A DNA stretch of 15,811 nucleotides from contig CAIUEQ010000272.1 in the NCBI GenBank assembly GCA_903898215.1, forward strand, positions 1-15,811, in the 5' to 3' direction. Below are positions 6,674-14,130 of this stretch, one piece after another (position 1 is the stretch's first letter; each line of letters begins with the position of its first letter). The notes beneath the pieces are model-generated. The model was not told the origin of the DNA, ran no database searches, and saw nothing but the letters and a program-made list of their open reading frames with translations. Source of the stretch: an uncultured Bacteroidota bacterium (GTDB taxonomy: Bacteria > Bacteroidota > Bacteroidia > UKL13-3). Position numbers and translations under genes: made by a program.

Positions 6674-7318
6674 TTAATGAGTTGCTAAATACGATGCAAC
6701 TCCTTCAGCTGTGTCTTTCATTCCATCAGCACCTTTATGCCAATCGGCAGGACAAACCTCTCCGTTGTTTTCAAAAAATTGTAAAGCATCAATCATGCGA
6801 AGTGTTTCATCAATGCTTCTTCCAAGTGGAAGATCATTCACCAATTGATGACGAACGATTCCTGTTTTGTCAATTAAAAATAATCCGCGGTAAGCAACAG
6901 CATCTCCGCCACCATTACCAACAAAAGTATTTTCACCCGATTCGGTATAATCATAATGACCGGCAAGAACACCAAAATTTAAAGCGATGGTTTTATTGAT
7001 ATCGGCAACAAGTGGATATTTTACACCTTGAATTCCTCCGCTATTTGGAGGAGTATTGAGCCATGCCCAATGAGAAAATTTTGAATCTACAGAACATCCA
7101 ATTACTTGAACATTTCTGTCTTCAAAATCTTTGATGCGTCTTTGAAACGCAATAATTTCTGTTGGACAAACAAAAGTAAAATCAAGCGGATAAAAATAAA
7201 ATACCACATGCTTTTTTCCGATGTATTGTTCCAACGAAAAATTTTCAACAAACTCGCCACCGTTTAAAACTGCATCTGCATTAAACGAGGGAGCCTTTTT
7301 TCCTACTAACATTGTCAT
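6674..7318 (-). CDS. Typical 2-Cys peroxiredoxin (AhpC/TSA family)
   Basis: The protein has 214 residues. It reduces hydrogen peroxide and organic peroxides in the cytoplasm using thioredoxin or AhpF-type donors. The peroxidatic cysteine is C51 in DFTFVCPTE (46-54); the resolving cysteine is C189 in GEVCPADW (187-193); R143 in YRGLFLIDK is the usual active-site region. Two features differ from the peroxide-sensitive class: the GGLG motif reads GGIQ (94-97), and the C-terminal YF motif is absent (tail SYLATH). It would be expected to resist over-oxidation. There is also an insertion of about a dozen residues (HYDYTESGENTFVGNGGGDA, 121-140) between the active-site strands; I recall a similar, shorter insertion in related Bacteroidota proteins. 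The ATG at 7318 is used; M3 is an alternative. Upstream DNA is tandem repeat, and no promoter was recognised there. Confidence 0.92.
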   Translation of the reverse strand: MTMLVGKKAPSFNADAVLNGGEFVENFSLEQYIGKKHVVFYFYPLDFTFVCPTEIIAFQRRIKDFEDRNVQVIGCSVDSKFSHWAWLNTPPNSGGIQGVKYPLVADINKTIALNFGVLAGHYDYTESGENTFVGNGGGDAVAYRGLFLIDKTGIVRHQLVNDLPLGRSIDETLRMIDALQFFENNGEVCPADWHKGADGMKDTAEGVASYLATH

Positions 7319-7322
7319 AGTT

Positions 7323-7408
7323 TGAGTTATTAAGTTTTTGGTTATTGAGTTATTAGTTATTGGTTATTGAGTTATTGGTTATTGAGTTATTGGTTATTGG
7401 GTTATTTG
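7323..7408. repeat. Tandem 15-bp repeat, GGTTATTGAGTTATT type
   Basis: About five imperfect copies of GGTTATTGAGTTATT and shortened variants lie directly in front of the peroxiredoxin start, between it and rho. The same TTATTGGTTATTAGTTATTGG sense sequence recurs at 11696-11718 between thyA and the prenyl synthase gene. It is a simple-sequence family scattered in intergenic DNA, prone to slippage. Confidence 0.85.
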
Positions 7409-7462
7409 TTGTTTACTATAATAATAAGGATTTTGATTAAAAATTGTTTTGTAAAAAAAAAA

Positions 7463-7528
7463 TCATCATCACATCATCACATCATCACATCATCAAATTA
7501 TCACATCATCACATCATCACATCATCAA
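7463..7528. repeat. Tandem 8-bp repeat, ACATCATC
   Basis: Three exact ACATCATC units (7471-7494), one variant AAATTATC (7495-7502), three more exact units (7503-7526) and a last AAATCA make two blocks of 32 bases. An A9 run and ATCATCATC precede it. It lies just downstream of the rho stop codon. Too short and spacer-free to be CRISPR; copy number probably varies between strains. Confidence 0.85.
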
Positions 7529-7534
7529 ATCAAT

Positions 7535-9301
7535 TTAACCATTCATCGAAGCTAAAAACTCTTCGTTGCTTTGGGTGTTTTTCATGTTCTTTAATAATAG
7601 GTTCATTGCTTCTTCACCATTCATGTCGGCAATATGATTTCTTAAAACCCAGATACGTTGCAATGAAGCTTTATCTAACAATAAATCTTCACGTCTTGTA
7701 CTAGAAGCAACAATATCAATTGCAGGGAAAATACGTTTGTTTGAAAGCTTACGATCCAATTGCAATTCCATATTTCCTGTTCCTTTAAATTCTTCAAAAA
7801 TCACCTCATCCATTTTCGAACCGGTATCAATTAATGCTGTTGCAATAATGGTAAGTGAACCACCATTTTCAATTTTACGAGCAGCACCAAAAAAACGTTT
7901 TGGTTTGTGCAATGCATTTGCATCCACACCACCCGAAAGGATTTTTCCTGATGCAGGTTGAGCGGTGTTAAATGCTCGAGCCATTCGTGTAATTGAATCT
8001 AATAATATCACCACATCATGTCCGCATTCAACCATACGTTTTGCTTTTTCCAAAACGATATTGGCAAGTTTCACATGTTTATCAGCAGGCTCATCAAAAG
8101 TAGAAGCAACAACTTCAGCTTTCACACTTCGTTGCATATCGGTAACTTCTTCCGGGCGTTCGTCAATCAATAAAATCATCAGATAAACTTCCGGATGATT
8201 TCTTGCGATTGCATTTGCGATATCTTTTAATAAAATTGTTTTTCCTGTTTTTGGCTGAGCTACAATTAATCCACGCTGACCTTTTCCAATTGGAGCGATC
8301 ATATCAATGATACGTGTAGAAAAAGTTGCATTTTTATCTGCCAACTTTAATTTCTGATCAGGGAAAAGAGGAGTAAGGTGTTCAAAGGAAACTCTATCTC
8401 TAACTTCTGCCGGCTGACGACCATTGATAGATTCAACTTTGATGAGGGCGAAATATTTTTCACCTTCTTTTGGCGGACGAATTGATCCGCGAACGGTATC
8501 TCCGGTTTTTAATCCCAGTAATTTTATTTGCGATGGTGAAACATAAATATCATCGGGTGAGGGCATATAATTATAATCCGATGAACGTAAAAATCCGTAA
8601 CCGTCTTGTATCAATTCGAGCACACCTTCGCTGCTCACAATTCCTTCTAATTCTGCTATTAATATATTTGAATTTTCTCTGCGTTCAAATCTTTCATTTC
8701 TGCGTTCAATACGTTCTGGTCTTTGTTCGCGTGATTCTGATTCTGGTGATTCTGAGTTTCCGTTTCCTTCAACTGTTGGTTCAGAAGTTTGGATATTTCC
8801 ATCAGTATTTCCGTTGTTGTTTTCATTTGATGGTACAGAAACGTTGTTGGTGTTTCCATCAACATTATTCTTTTCTTCACGAAACTCTTTGATAGGTTTT
8901 ATTATTTTTTCAATAGGACGATTTTCTGTGTGCTTTACTTCACGAATCTCTCTAACTTTTTTAATTTTATTTTCTACAGGAACATTTTCTTGTGGTAGAC
9001 TCTCTGTTTTAGGAATCTCAATATTTTCCACATGTTGAGTAACTGCAGGAATTACTTCTTCTGTGCTTTTTACTTTTGTAACTTTAACAACTTTTGGTCT
9101 GCCCTTTTTTTTCGGAGCGTCATCAATAGTGATTTCGGTAATATTTTTTAATTCAGCATCAGGTGTTATCGATTGTTTTTCGAGGATGCGATAAATTAGA
9201 TCTTGTTTTTCCAACGATTGGAAATTTGGTACTTTTAGCTTGTCAGCAACTTCAAGAAGTTCTGATACAAGCATGTCGTTCAACGATAGGATGTCGTACA
9301 T
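7535..9301 (-). CDS. rho: Transcription termination factor Rho with long disordered insertion
   Basis: The protein has 588 residues; E. coli Rho has 419. This hexameric RNA helicase loads on free mRNA and stops RNA polymerase. The N-terminal helical domain (about 1-45) is followed by a low-complexity insertion (about 46-212): a lysine/proline AT-hook-like KKKGRPK (64-70), charged repeats, an Asn/Gly-rich part (145-182) and an Arg/Glu-rich part (190-209). The cold-shock-type RNA-binding domain covers about 213-300 (GYGFLRSSDYNY). The ATPase domain has Walker A QPKTGKT (349-355), the LLIDERPEEVTDM region (377-389), Walker B VVILLDS (430-436), the Q-loop SGKILSGGVD (451-460) and the R-loop region FFGAARKIENGG. 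All catalytic parts are intact. Long insertions at this place are known for Bacteroidota Rho; in Bacteroides thetaiotaomicron such a region has been tied to condensate formation. The gene follows the E2 gene by 180 bases, where no sure promoter was found. Confidence 0.95.
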   Translation of the reverse strand: MYDILSLNDMLVSELLEVADKLKVPNFQSLEKQDLIYRILEKQSITPDAELKNITEITIDDAPKKKGRPKVVKVTKVKSTEEVIPAVTQHVENIEIPKTESLPQENVPVENKIKKVREIREVKHTENRPIEKIIKPIKEFREEKNNVDGNTNNVSVPSNENNNGNTDGNIQTSEPTVEGNGNSESPESESREQRPERIERRNERFERRENSNILIAELEGIVSSEGVLELIQDGYGFLRSSDYNYMPSPDDIYVSPSQIKLLGLKTGDTVRGSIRPPKEGEKYFALIKVESINGRQPAEVRDRVSFEHLTPLFPDQKLKLADKNATFSTRIIDMIAPIGKGQRGLIVAQPKTGKTILLKDIANAIARNHPEVYLMILLIDERPEEVTDMQRSVKAEVVASTFDEPADKHVKLANIVLEKAKRMVECGHDVVILLDSITRMARAFNTAQPASGKILSGGVDANALHKPKRFFGAARKIENGGSLTIIATALIDTGSKMDEVIFEEFKGTGNMELQLDRKLSNKRIFPAIDIVASSTRREDLLLDKASLQRIWVLRNHIADMNGEEAMNLLLKNMKNTQSNEEFLASMNG

Positions 9302-9481
9302 GAATTTTTGTAATTGGATTTAAAAATGATTCGCTTTCGCAGATTCAATACAGTAAGTAATTTTTGATTTTTTGTAATAGAAGAGATTTTCTAATGCAAG
9401 GTTAACGATAATTTATCAAAACAAAAAAAGAAATTTCTGGATACTATCAGAAAGAGGTTTCATGAAAAGCAACTACAAATA

Positions 9482-10708
9482 TCAAATCTGAATCAGGAAT
9501 TTAAATGGATTCTCAAGATTAGCTTTCAACGATTGTAAAAATGCAGAACCAACAACACCATCAACTGAGCGGTGGTCGCAACTCATAGTAACCTTCATCA
9601 CTTTAGCAATTTTCATTGTACCCTTATCAGCAATAACTTGATCTTTTGCAGCACCAATTGCCAAAATACACGAATCAGGAGGATTAATAATTGCCGTGAA
9701 TTCATCAATTCCAAACATTCCTAAATTTGAAATGGTAAAAGTATTTCCTTCAAATTCGTTTGGTTGCAGTTTTTTATTTTTTGCTTTTCCTACCAGTTCT
9801 TTTACTTCTGAACTAATATGAACTACACTTTTATTATCGGCAAATTTTATAACTGGAACAATCAATCCATCTTCAACAGCTACAGCAACACCGATATGAA
9901 TATGATTGTTCATACGTATTTTATCTCCAAGCCATGACGAATTTACTTTAGGATTTTGACGCAAAGAAGTTGCTACAGCTTTAATAATTAAATCATTTAC
10001 CGAAACCTTAATTGGACTAAATTCATTGATGGCCGAGATGGCTTCAAAAACTCTGTCCATATTGATCGACATCGTTAAATAAAAATGCGGTGCTGTATTT
10101 TTGCTTTCTACCAATCTTCTGGCAATGGCTTTACGCATTTGCGAAAGCGATACGTCTTCATAACTTTCTTCAGCAACAATTTTAGGAGCAATAAATGATG
10201 ATGTGGAAATATTTTCAATATCACGTTTAACTATTCTTCCAAAATCACCACTGCCGGAAATATTTTTTAAATCGATTCCTTTTTCCATTGCTAAGTTTTT
10301 TGCAAGTGGAGATGCTTTCAAACGTTTGTCGTTTGTAGTTTCCTTTGTCTGGTTGAGCGGAGTCGAAACATCCTTTGTTGGGTTGAGAGGAGTCGCTGTT
10401 TCCTTAGTCGGGTTTAGTGGAGTCGAAACCTCTGGTTTAGCACTGTTTAAAAGCGCTGTAAAATCTTCCCCTTTTTGTCCAACAATAGCAATAATAGCAT
10501 CTACAGGAACTGCTTCGCCTTTCTTTAAACCGATATGTAACAATGTGCCTTTTACGTAGTTTTCCAACTCCATGGTGGCTTTGTCGGTTTCCACATCAGC
10601 CAAAATATCTCCTGGTTTTATTTCGTCACCAACTTTTTTATGCCATTCCACGATTACACCTTCGGTCATCGTATCACTCATCTTGGGCATGCGTATCACT
10701 TCAGCCAT
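9482..10708 (-). CDS. aceF: Pyruvate dehydrogenase complex E2, dihydrolipoamide acetyltransferase
   Basis: The protein has 408 residues. It moves the acetyl group from lipoate to CoA and forms the core of the pyruvate dehydrogenase complex. One lipoyl domain (1-80) has MPKMSDTMTEG and lipoyl-lysine K43 in ETDKATME. A linker (about 85-130) contains three tandem ten-residue repeats of the form VSTPLNPTKE (94-123). The peripheral subunit-binding domain covers 131-166 (ASPLAKNLAMEKGID, GSGDFGRIVKRDI). The catalytic domain (about 183-408) ends with SCDHRSVDGVVG, the catalytic H379 and D383. SDTMTEG and ETDKATME point to pyruvate rather than 2-oxoglutarate. Many Bacteroidota homologues carry two lipoyl domains; this one has a single one. 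E1 and E3 genes are not in the window. A close-to-ideal promoter lies upstream (10737-10767). Confidence 0.93.
   Translation of the reverse strand: MAEVIRMPKMSDTMTEGVIVEWHKKVGDEIKPGDILADVETDKATMELENYVKGTLLHIGLKKGEAVPVDAIIAIVGQKGEDFTALLNSAKPEVSTPLNPTKETATPLNPTKDVSTPLNQTKETTNDKRLKASPLAKNLAMEKGIDLKNISGSGDFGRIVKRDIENISTSSFIAPKIVAEESYEDVSLSQMRKAIARRLVESKNTAPHFYLTMSINMDRVFEAISAINEFSPIKVSVNDLIIKAVATSLRQNPKVNSSWLGDKIRMNNHIHIGVAVAVEDGLIVPVIKFADNKSVVHISSEVKELVGKAKNKKLQPNEFEGNTFTISNLGMFGIDEFTAIINPPDSCILAIGAAKDQVIADKGTMKIAKVMKVTMSCDHRSVDGVVGSAFLQSLKANLENPFKFLIQI
10340..10429 (-). repeat. Three tandem 30-bp coding repeats in the E2 linker
   Basis: Copies at 10400-10429, 10370-10399 and 10340-10369 encode VSTPLNPTKE, TATPLNPTKD and VSTPLNQTKE. 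The third copy contains GTTTCGACTCCGCTCAACCA. I recall this as a dispersed intergenic repeat in many Bacteroidota genomes (TGGTTGAGCGGAGTCGAAAC in the other sense). The period is a multiple of three, so the frame is kept. Confidence 0.85.
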
Positions 10709-10736
10709 TGCTTCTTTTATTTATTTTTATTAACAG

Positions 10737-10767
10737 CAAAAATAGCATTATTGTTTTCACTACCAAG
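10737..10767 (-). promoter_or_regulatory. Bacteroidota-type promoter of the E2 gene
   Basis: On the minus strand, CTTG (10767-10764) is followed, after a 19-base spacer, by TATTTTTG (10744-10737), a perfect TAnnTTTG. The start would fall near 10730, giving a leader of about 20-25 bases before ATG 10708. It is divergent from thyA, for which I found no equally clear promoter in 10770-10896. Confidence 0.7.
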
Positions 10768-10896
10768 TTGCTGATGATTTGAATGAATTGTGTTGAAAAT
10801 ATTTTAACAACCTAAGTTTTAATATTCGGTAATTTGAATTTAATAATATTACACTTTTTAAATTTCACTTTCTAATTTTTTAATTTTTAATTACTA

Positions 10897-11691
10897 ATGA
10901 ACCAATACGAAAATCTTTTAACATATATATACCAAAACGGAACATTTAAAAGTGATCGCACAGGCACAGGAACCAAAAGCATTTTTGGTGCTCAGTTGCG
11001 GTTTAATTTAATCGAAGGATTTCCTTTGATCACTTCAAAAAAAGTACATCTCAAATCTATTATTCACGAATTACTTTGGTTTATTAAAGGTGAAACCAAT
11101 ACAAAATATTTGAAAGATAACGGGGTAAGTATTTGGGAAGAATGGGCTGATAAAGAAGGAAACCTTGGTCCTGTTTATGGCTACCAATGGCGCAGTTGGC
11201 CAGCACCCGATGGAAAACATATTGACCAGTTGACCGAAGTAATTGATATCATTAAAAACAATCCCGACTCAAGACGAATGATTGTGAGTGCATGGAATGT
11301 TGCCGATTTACCAAAAATGGCTTTGATGCCTTGTCATGCTTTTTTTCAATTTTATGTAGCTGATGGAAAATTAAGTTGCCAGCTTTATCAACGCAGTGCC
11401 GATATGTTTTTAGGCGTGCCTTTTAATATTGCTTCATACGCATTACTTACTTTAATGGTGGCTCAGGTTTGCAATTTACAACCGGGCGATTTTATTCATA
11501 CTTTTGGTGATGCACATATTTACAGCAATCATTTTGAACAAGTAGAATTACAACTTTCCAGAGAACCCAGACCTTATCCAACCATGAAAATAAATCCTGA
11601 TATTAAATCCATTTTTGATTTTAAATATGAGGATTTTACTTTAGAAAATTACGATCCGCATCCTGCTATTAAAGCACCGGTAGCGATTTAA
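10897..11691 (+). CDS. thyA: Thymidylate synthase
   Basis: The protein has 264 residues, exactly the E. coli ThyA length. It converts dUMP to dTMP using 5,10-methylene-tetrahydrofolate, in the cytoplasm. The nucleophile is C146 in LMPCHAFFQF (143-152). Phosphate-binding arginines are present: R21 (SDRTGTG), R126-R127 (SRRMIVSAWN, 125-134) and R166 (QRSADMFLGVPFN, 165-177), with D169 and N177 for the uracil ring. The C-terminal PVAI fits the family. Start ATG 10897 in an AT-rich leader without Shine-Dalgarno. The usual partner, dihydrofolate reductase, is not next to it; the next gene on the same strand, 49 bases on, is a prenyl diphosphate synthase. Confidence 0.97.
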   Translation: MNQYENLLTYIYQNGTFKSDRTGTGTKSIFGAQLRFNLIEGFPLITSKKVHLKSIIHELLWFIKGETNTKYLKDNGVSIWEEWADKEGNLGPVYGYQWRSWPAPDGKHIDQLTEVIDIIKNNPDSRRMIVSAWNVADLPKMALMPCHAFFQFYVADGKLSCQLYQRSADMFLGVPFNIASYALLTLMVAQVCNLQPGDFIHTFGDAHIYSNHFEQVELQLSREPRPYPTMKINPDIKSIFDFKYEDFTLENYDPHPAIKAPVAI

Positions 11692-11695
11692 AAAA

Positions 11696-11718
11696 GTTAT
11701 TGGTTATTAGTTATTGGA
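11696..11718. repeat. Short copy of the TTATTGGTTATTAG simple repeat
   Basis: GTTATTGGTTATTAGTTATTGG lies between thyA and the prenyl synthase gene and matches the repeat family at 7323-7408. It forms about half of the 49-base gap between the two genes. Confidence 0.75.
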
Positions 11719-11740
11719 TTTTAGCTGCAATAATATACAC

Positions 11741-12715
11741 ATGAATACATACAAAGAATTATTCTCACTAGTTGAACAAAAAATTCAGCAATTAAATTTC
11801 GATAAACAACCGAAAGAATTGTATGAACCGATTTCGTATATGCTTTCGTTGGGAGGAAAAAGATTGCGTCCTGTGCTTGTTTTAATGGCTGCTGATTTAT
11901 TTGATGGTGATGTAAATAAAGCTATTGATGCAGCTTTAGCGGTGGAGGTTTTTCATAATTTTACTTTGGTGCATGATGATATTATGGACAATTCTGATAT
12001 CAGAAGAGGGCAGCCAACAGTTCATAAAAAATGGGATCAAACGGTGGCTATTTTATCGGGCGATTTGATGATGATTAAAGCAACCGATTTATTATGCGAA
12101 ACAGAAACCTCTAACTTAAAAAAACTGATTTCAATTTTTAATAAAGCCGGAGCTGAAGTTTGCGAAGGACAACAAATTGACATGAATTTTGAAAAGTTAA
12201 ATGATGTGAGTGTGGATGAATATATTGATATGATAACCTTGAAAACAGCCGTATTATTAGGTTGTTCATTAAGCTTAGGTGCGGCAGTTGCAAATGCAAA
12301 TGATAGTGATTTGGAAAATATTTATGAGTTTGGAAAATGTATTGGAATCGCATTTCAAATTCAGGATGATATTTTAGATTCGTTTGGTGAAGGAGAAAAA
12401 GTAGGCAAGAAAATAGGTGGCGATATTGCTGCAAATAAAAAAACTTTGCTGCTTATTAAAGCTTTTGAATTAGCGGATGAAAACACCAAAAATGAATTGC
12501 AAAAATTAATTGATTCGACACAAATTAATGTTGACGAAAAAATAAATGCTGTACTTAAAATTTATGAAAAGTTAACTGTTAGAACTGAATCTGAAAAATT
12601 ACAACAGCAATATTTAACTCAGGCATTTTCTCATCTCGATAAAATAAATGTTACTGCCGATAAAAAAGAAATATTGCATAATACTGCAAACGATTTGATG
12701 CAGCGAATGAGTTAG
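11741..12715 (+). CDS. Short-chain isoprenyl diphosphate synthase (polyprenyl synthetase family)
   Basis: The protein has 324 residues from ATG 11741; the frame is open to TTG 11714, but that would add nine unconserved residues. It condenses isopentenyl diphosphate with allylic diphosphates to give farnesyl, geranylgeranyl or longer chains for quinones, undecaprenyl carriers or carotenoids. Motifs: GGKRLRP (38-44); first Asp-rich motif DDIMD (79-83) followed by NSDIRRGQPTVH; GDLMMIKA (107-114); KTA (168-170); second Asp-rich motif QIQDDILDSFG (206-216). The first motif lacks the two-residue insertion of E. coli IspA (DDLPAMD) and has Phe five residues before it (F74), the pattern of archaeal-type geranylgeranyl diphosphate synthases. 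A C15-C20 product is thus likely, by inference. It probably shares a transcript with thyA. Confidence 0.9.
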   Translation: MNTYKELFSLVEQKIQQLNFDKQPKELYEPISYMLSLGGKRLRPVLVLMAADLFDGDVNKAIDAALAVEVFHNFTLVHDDIMDNSDIRRGQPTVHKKWDQTVAILSGDLMMIKATDLLCETETSNLKKLISIFNKAGAEVCEGQQIDMNFEKLNDVSVDEYIDMITLKTAVLLGCSLSLGAAVANANDSDLENIYEFGKCIGIAFQIQDDILDSFGEGEKVGKKIGGDIAANKKTLLLIKAFELADENTKNELQKLIDSTQINVDEKINAVLKIYEKLTVRTESEKLQQQYLTQAFSHLDKINVTADKKEILHNTANDLMQRMS

Positions 12716-12747
12716 ATAAAAATAACTTTCTAGGATTTCCCCCATGA

Positions 12748-12773
12748 TGACGCTAGCATCCTTGTTAGTGTCA
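12748..12773. terminator. Stem-loop between convergent genes
   Basis: TGACGCTA (12748-12755) pairs with TAGTGTCA (12766-12773), eight pairs with one G-U, around a ten-base loop. Only a short T-stretch (ATTTTAA) follows. It lies between the prenyl synthase and AI-2E family genes, so a terminator role is plausible but weakly supported. The remaining bases to 12833 show nothing clear. Confidence 0.35.
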
Positions 12774-12833
12774 ATTTTAAAGCAATATATTATTCATTAT
12801 TTCCATAATCAAAATTAGAATTGAATTTGAAAA

Positions 12834-13850
12834 TCATTCAATAGTATGATAAACTTTGCGGTATAATTTTATGGAAATAATAAAATAGGAAAGCATCAAC
12901 GGGCCAAAAATTAATCCGGGTAATCCAAAAAGATTTAATCCCACTATTACCCCAAATACGGTAACAATTGGATGAACATTTGCAAACTTTTTCTGAATCA
13001 TAAACCTTGCAACGGTATCAATATTTACAACAACAGCTAAACAATAAATTGCTAAAATAATTCCTTGCCAGTTATACCCCATCGTTATTAAAAATATAGA
13101 AGTAGGTAACCAAATTAATGCTGTGCCAACAAAAGGAATAAATGCCACAAAAGCTGTTATCGCACCCCAAAAAATAGGTTCGTTTACTCCTAAAAGCCAA
13201 TAGCCTATACCTGCAGCAATTCCCTGCGCAAGGCTAATTAAAGGCACACCTATAGCATTTGAAAGTGTGATGGCTTCAAGTTCTCTCGAAAACATTTGTA
13301 TGTTTTCAATTTCAAATGGTAAAATGGCATTAACTTCTGTGGTAAGTCGGTCGCTTTTAATGAGCATAAAATATAACATAAAATACATCATCACAATACT
13401 TCCTACAATCCAAAATGTTTGTCCAAGCATTGATGGAATAAGTTTTCCTGCATTTGTTTTTATAGCCGTCATATTTTCACTTGTAAATATTTCTACTCCT
13501 GTAAACTCAAATACTTTTTTATCAAACAAGTCGAGTAAACTAAGCAGTGATGCCGGGTCGTTAATAACGATCACAATTTTAGAATACAGCATATAGCTTA
13601 AAACAATCACAGGAATGATAATGATGAAGAAGGATAGGAGCATCACTAACGCAGCAACGAGCGGAGCCTTCCATTTACGTTTTTGAACAAGGTCGTTCAT
13701 CATGTTTTTAAACATCACATAAAATATAACAGCACCTAAAAACGGTGTAATAAATTGACGTAATTCAACCACAATAAATAACCCGAAAATAATGAGAGCG
13801 GAATATGCCAATATGCGTTTTAGTTGTTCGTTAGTAATCGTGTCCATCAT
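12834..13850 (-). CDS. AI-2E/PerM family membrane transporter-like protein
   Basis: The protein has 338 residues from ATG 13850. The frame is open to TTG 13883, which would add MFTFFESLKKL; the tandem ATGs at 13850 and 13847 are the likelier start. Hydrophobic segments lie at about 12-30, 34-50, 63-92, 143-165, 200-222, 224-258, 262-280 and 293-328. Between the third and fourth is the soluble part (about 95-140) typical of the family. Motifs include IPFVGTALIWLPT (238-250) and GLPGLIFGPL (309-318), conserved in the PF01594 group (E. coli PerM, YdiK, TqsA). Members export varied small solutes; a Na+/H+ antiport or autoinducer role has been shown only for a few, so the substrate here is unknown. 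It is divergent from the YtxH-like gene, with about 75 bases between the starts. Confidence 0.88.
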   Translation of the reverse strand: MMDTITNEQLKRILAYSALIIFGLFIVVELRQFITPFLGAVIFYVMFKNMMNDLVQKRKWKAPLVAALVMLLSFFIIIIPVIVLSYMLYSKIVIVINDPASLLSLLDLFDKKVFEFTGVEIFTSENMTAIKTNAGKLIPSMLGQTFWIVGSIVMMYFMLYFMLIKSDRLTTEVNAILPFEIENIQMFSRELEAITLSNAIGVPLISLAQGIAAGIGYWLLGVNEPIFWGAITAFVAFIPFVGTALIWLPTSIFLITMGYNWQGIILAIYCLAVVVNIDTVARFMIQKKFANVHPIVTVFGVIVGLNLFGLPGLIFGPLMLSYFIISIKLYRKVYHTIE

Positions 13851-13897
13851 CAATTTTTTTAGTGATTCAAAGAAAGTAAACAATGTTCAAAAAAAAG

Positions 13898-13905
13898 TAC
13901 CTTTG
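13898..13905 (+). promoter_or_regulatory. Probable -7 promoter element of the small envelope operon
   Basis: TACCTTTG matches TAnnTTTG perfectly and lies 19 bases before ATG 13925, so the leader would be very short. No clear TTTG lies 19 bases upstream. It sits inside the region that the longer TTG-start version of the divergent AI-2E gene would cover up to 13883, or just beyond it. Confidence 0.5.
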
Positions 13906-13924
13906 AAAAATAATTCTACAAAAT

Positions 13925-14119
13925 ATGAAAAGCAAAGATATTGGCTCACTATTAGTTGGAGCCGCAATTGGAGCTGGTTTGGTATGGCTTTTTACCAGCG
14001 ATGATGGCAAAGAAATGATTGCAAAAATTAAAGACAAAGTTTCTGATTTAAAAGATGAAATGGGTAACGATCTTAAAAAAGCATCAAATGCTTTCGAAGA
14101 TTTAAAGGATAAAATTTAA
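13925..14119 (+). CDS. YtxH-domain small membrane protein
   Basis: The protein has 64 residues. A glycine-rich membrane segment (7-23, GSLLVGAAIGAGLVWLF) is followed by TSDDGKEMIAKIKDK and a charged amphipathic helix to the C-terminus. This layout (membrane anchor, then (S/T)-x-x-x-G-x-(E/K) and a coiled, Lys/Glu-rich tail) is that of the YtxH/GvpP-like family, often linked to general stress responses. The molecular role is not known. First gene of a tight three-gene group; 11 bases separate it from the next start. Confidence 0.8.
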   Translation: MKSKDIGSLLVGAAIGAGLVWLFTSDDGKEMIAKIKDKVSDLKDEMGNDLKKASNAFEDLKDKI

Positions 14120-14130
14120 CACAAAAGAAT

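Noticed and set aside
7463..7528. Repeat array as a CRISPR
   Set aside because: Units are 8 bases and directly joined without spacers; no cas genes are near.
7367..7704. Plus-strand frames of His/Ser-rich peptides across the tandem repeats
   Set aside because: They translate microsatellite DNA and run antisense into rho; no start context or domain.
8470..9038. Antisense frames opposite the Rho insertion
   Set aside because: Low-complexity shadow of the disordered coding region.
10820..10896. Promoter of thyA
   Set aside because: TAATTTG is near the consensus but one base short, and no TTTG lies at the right distance; not strong enough to list.
11714..11740. TTG-start extension of the prenyl synthase
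   Set aside because: It starts within the TTATTGG repeat and adds nine residues without likeness to the family; ATG 11741 gives the normal N-terminus.
13851..13883. TTG-start extension of the AI-2E family protein
   Set aside because: The added residues are not family-like, tandem ATGs follow at 13850 and 13847, and the extension would crowd the divergent promoter region.
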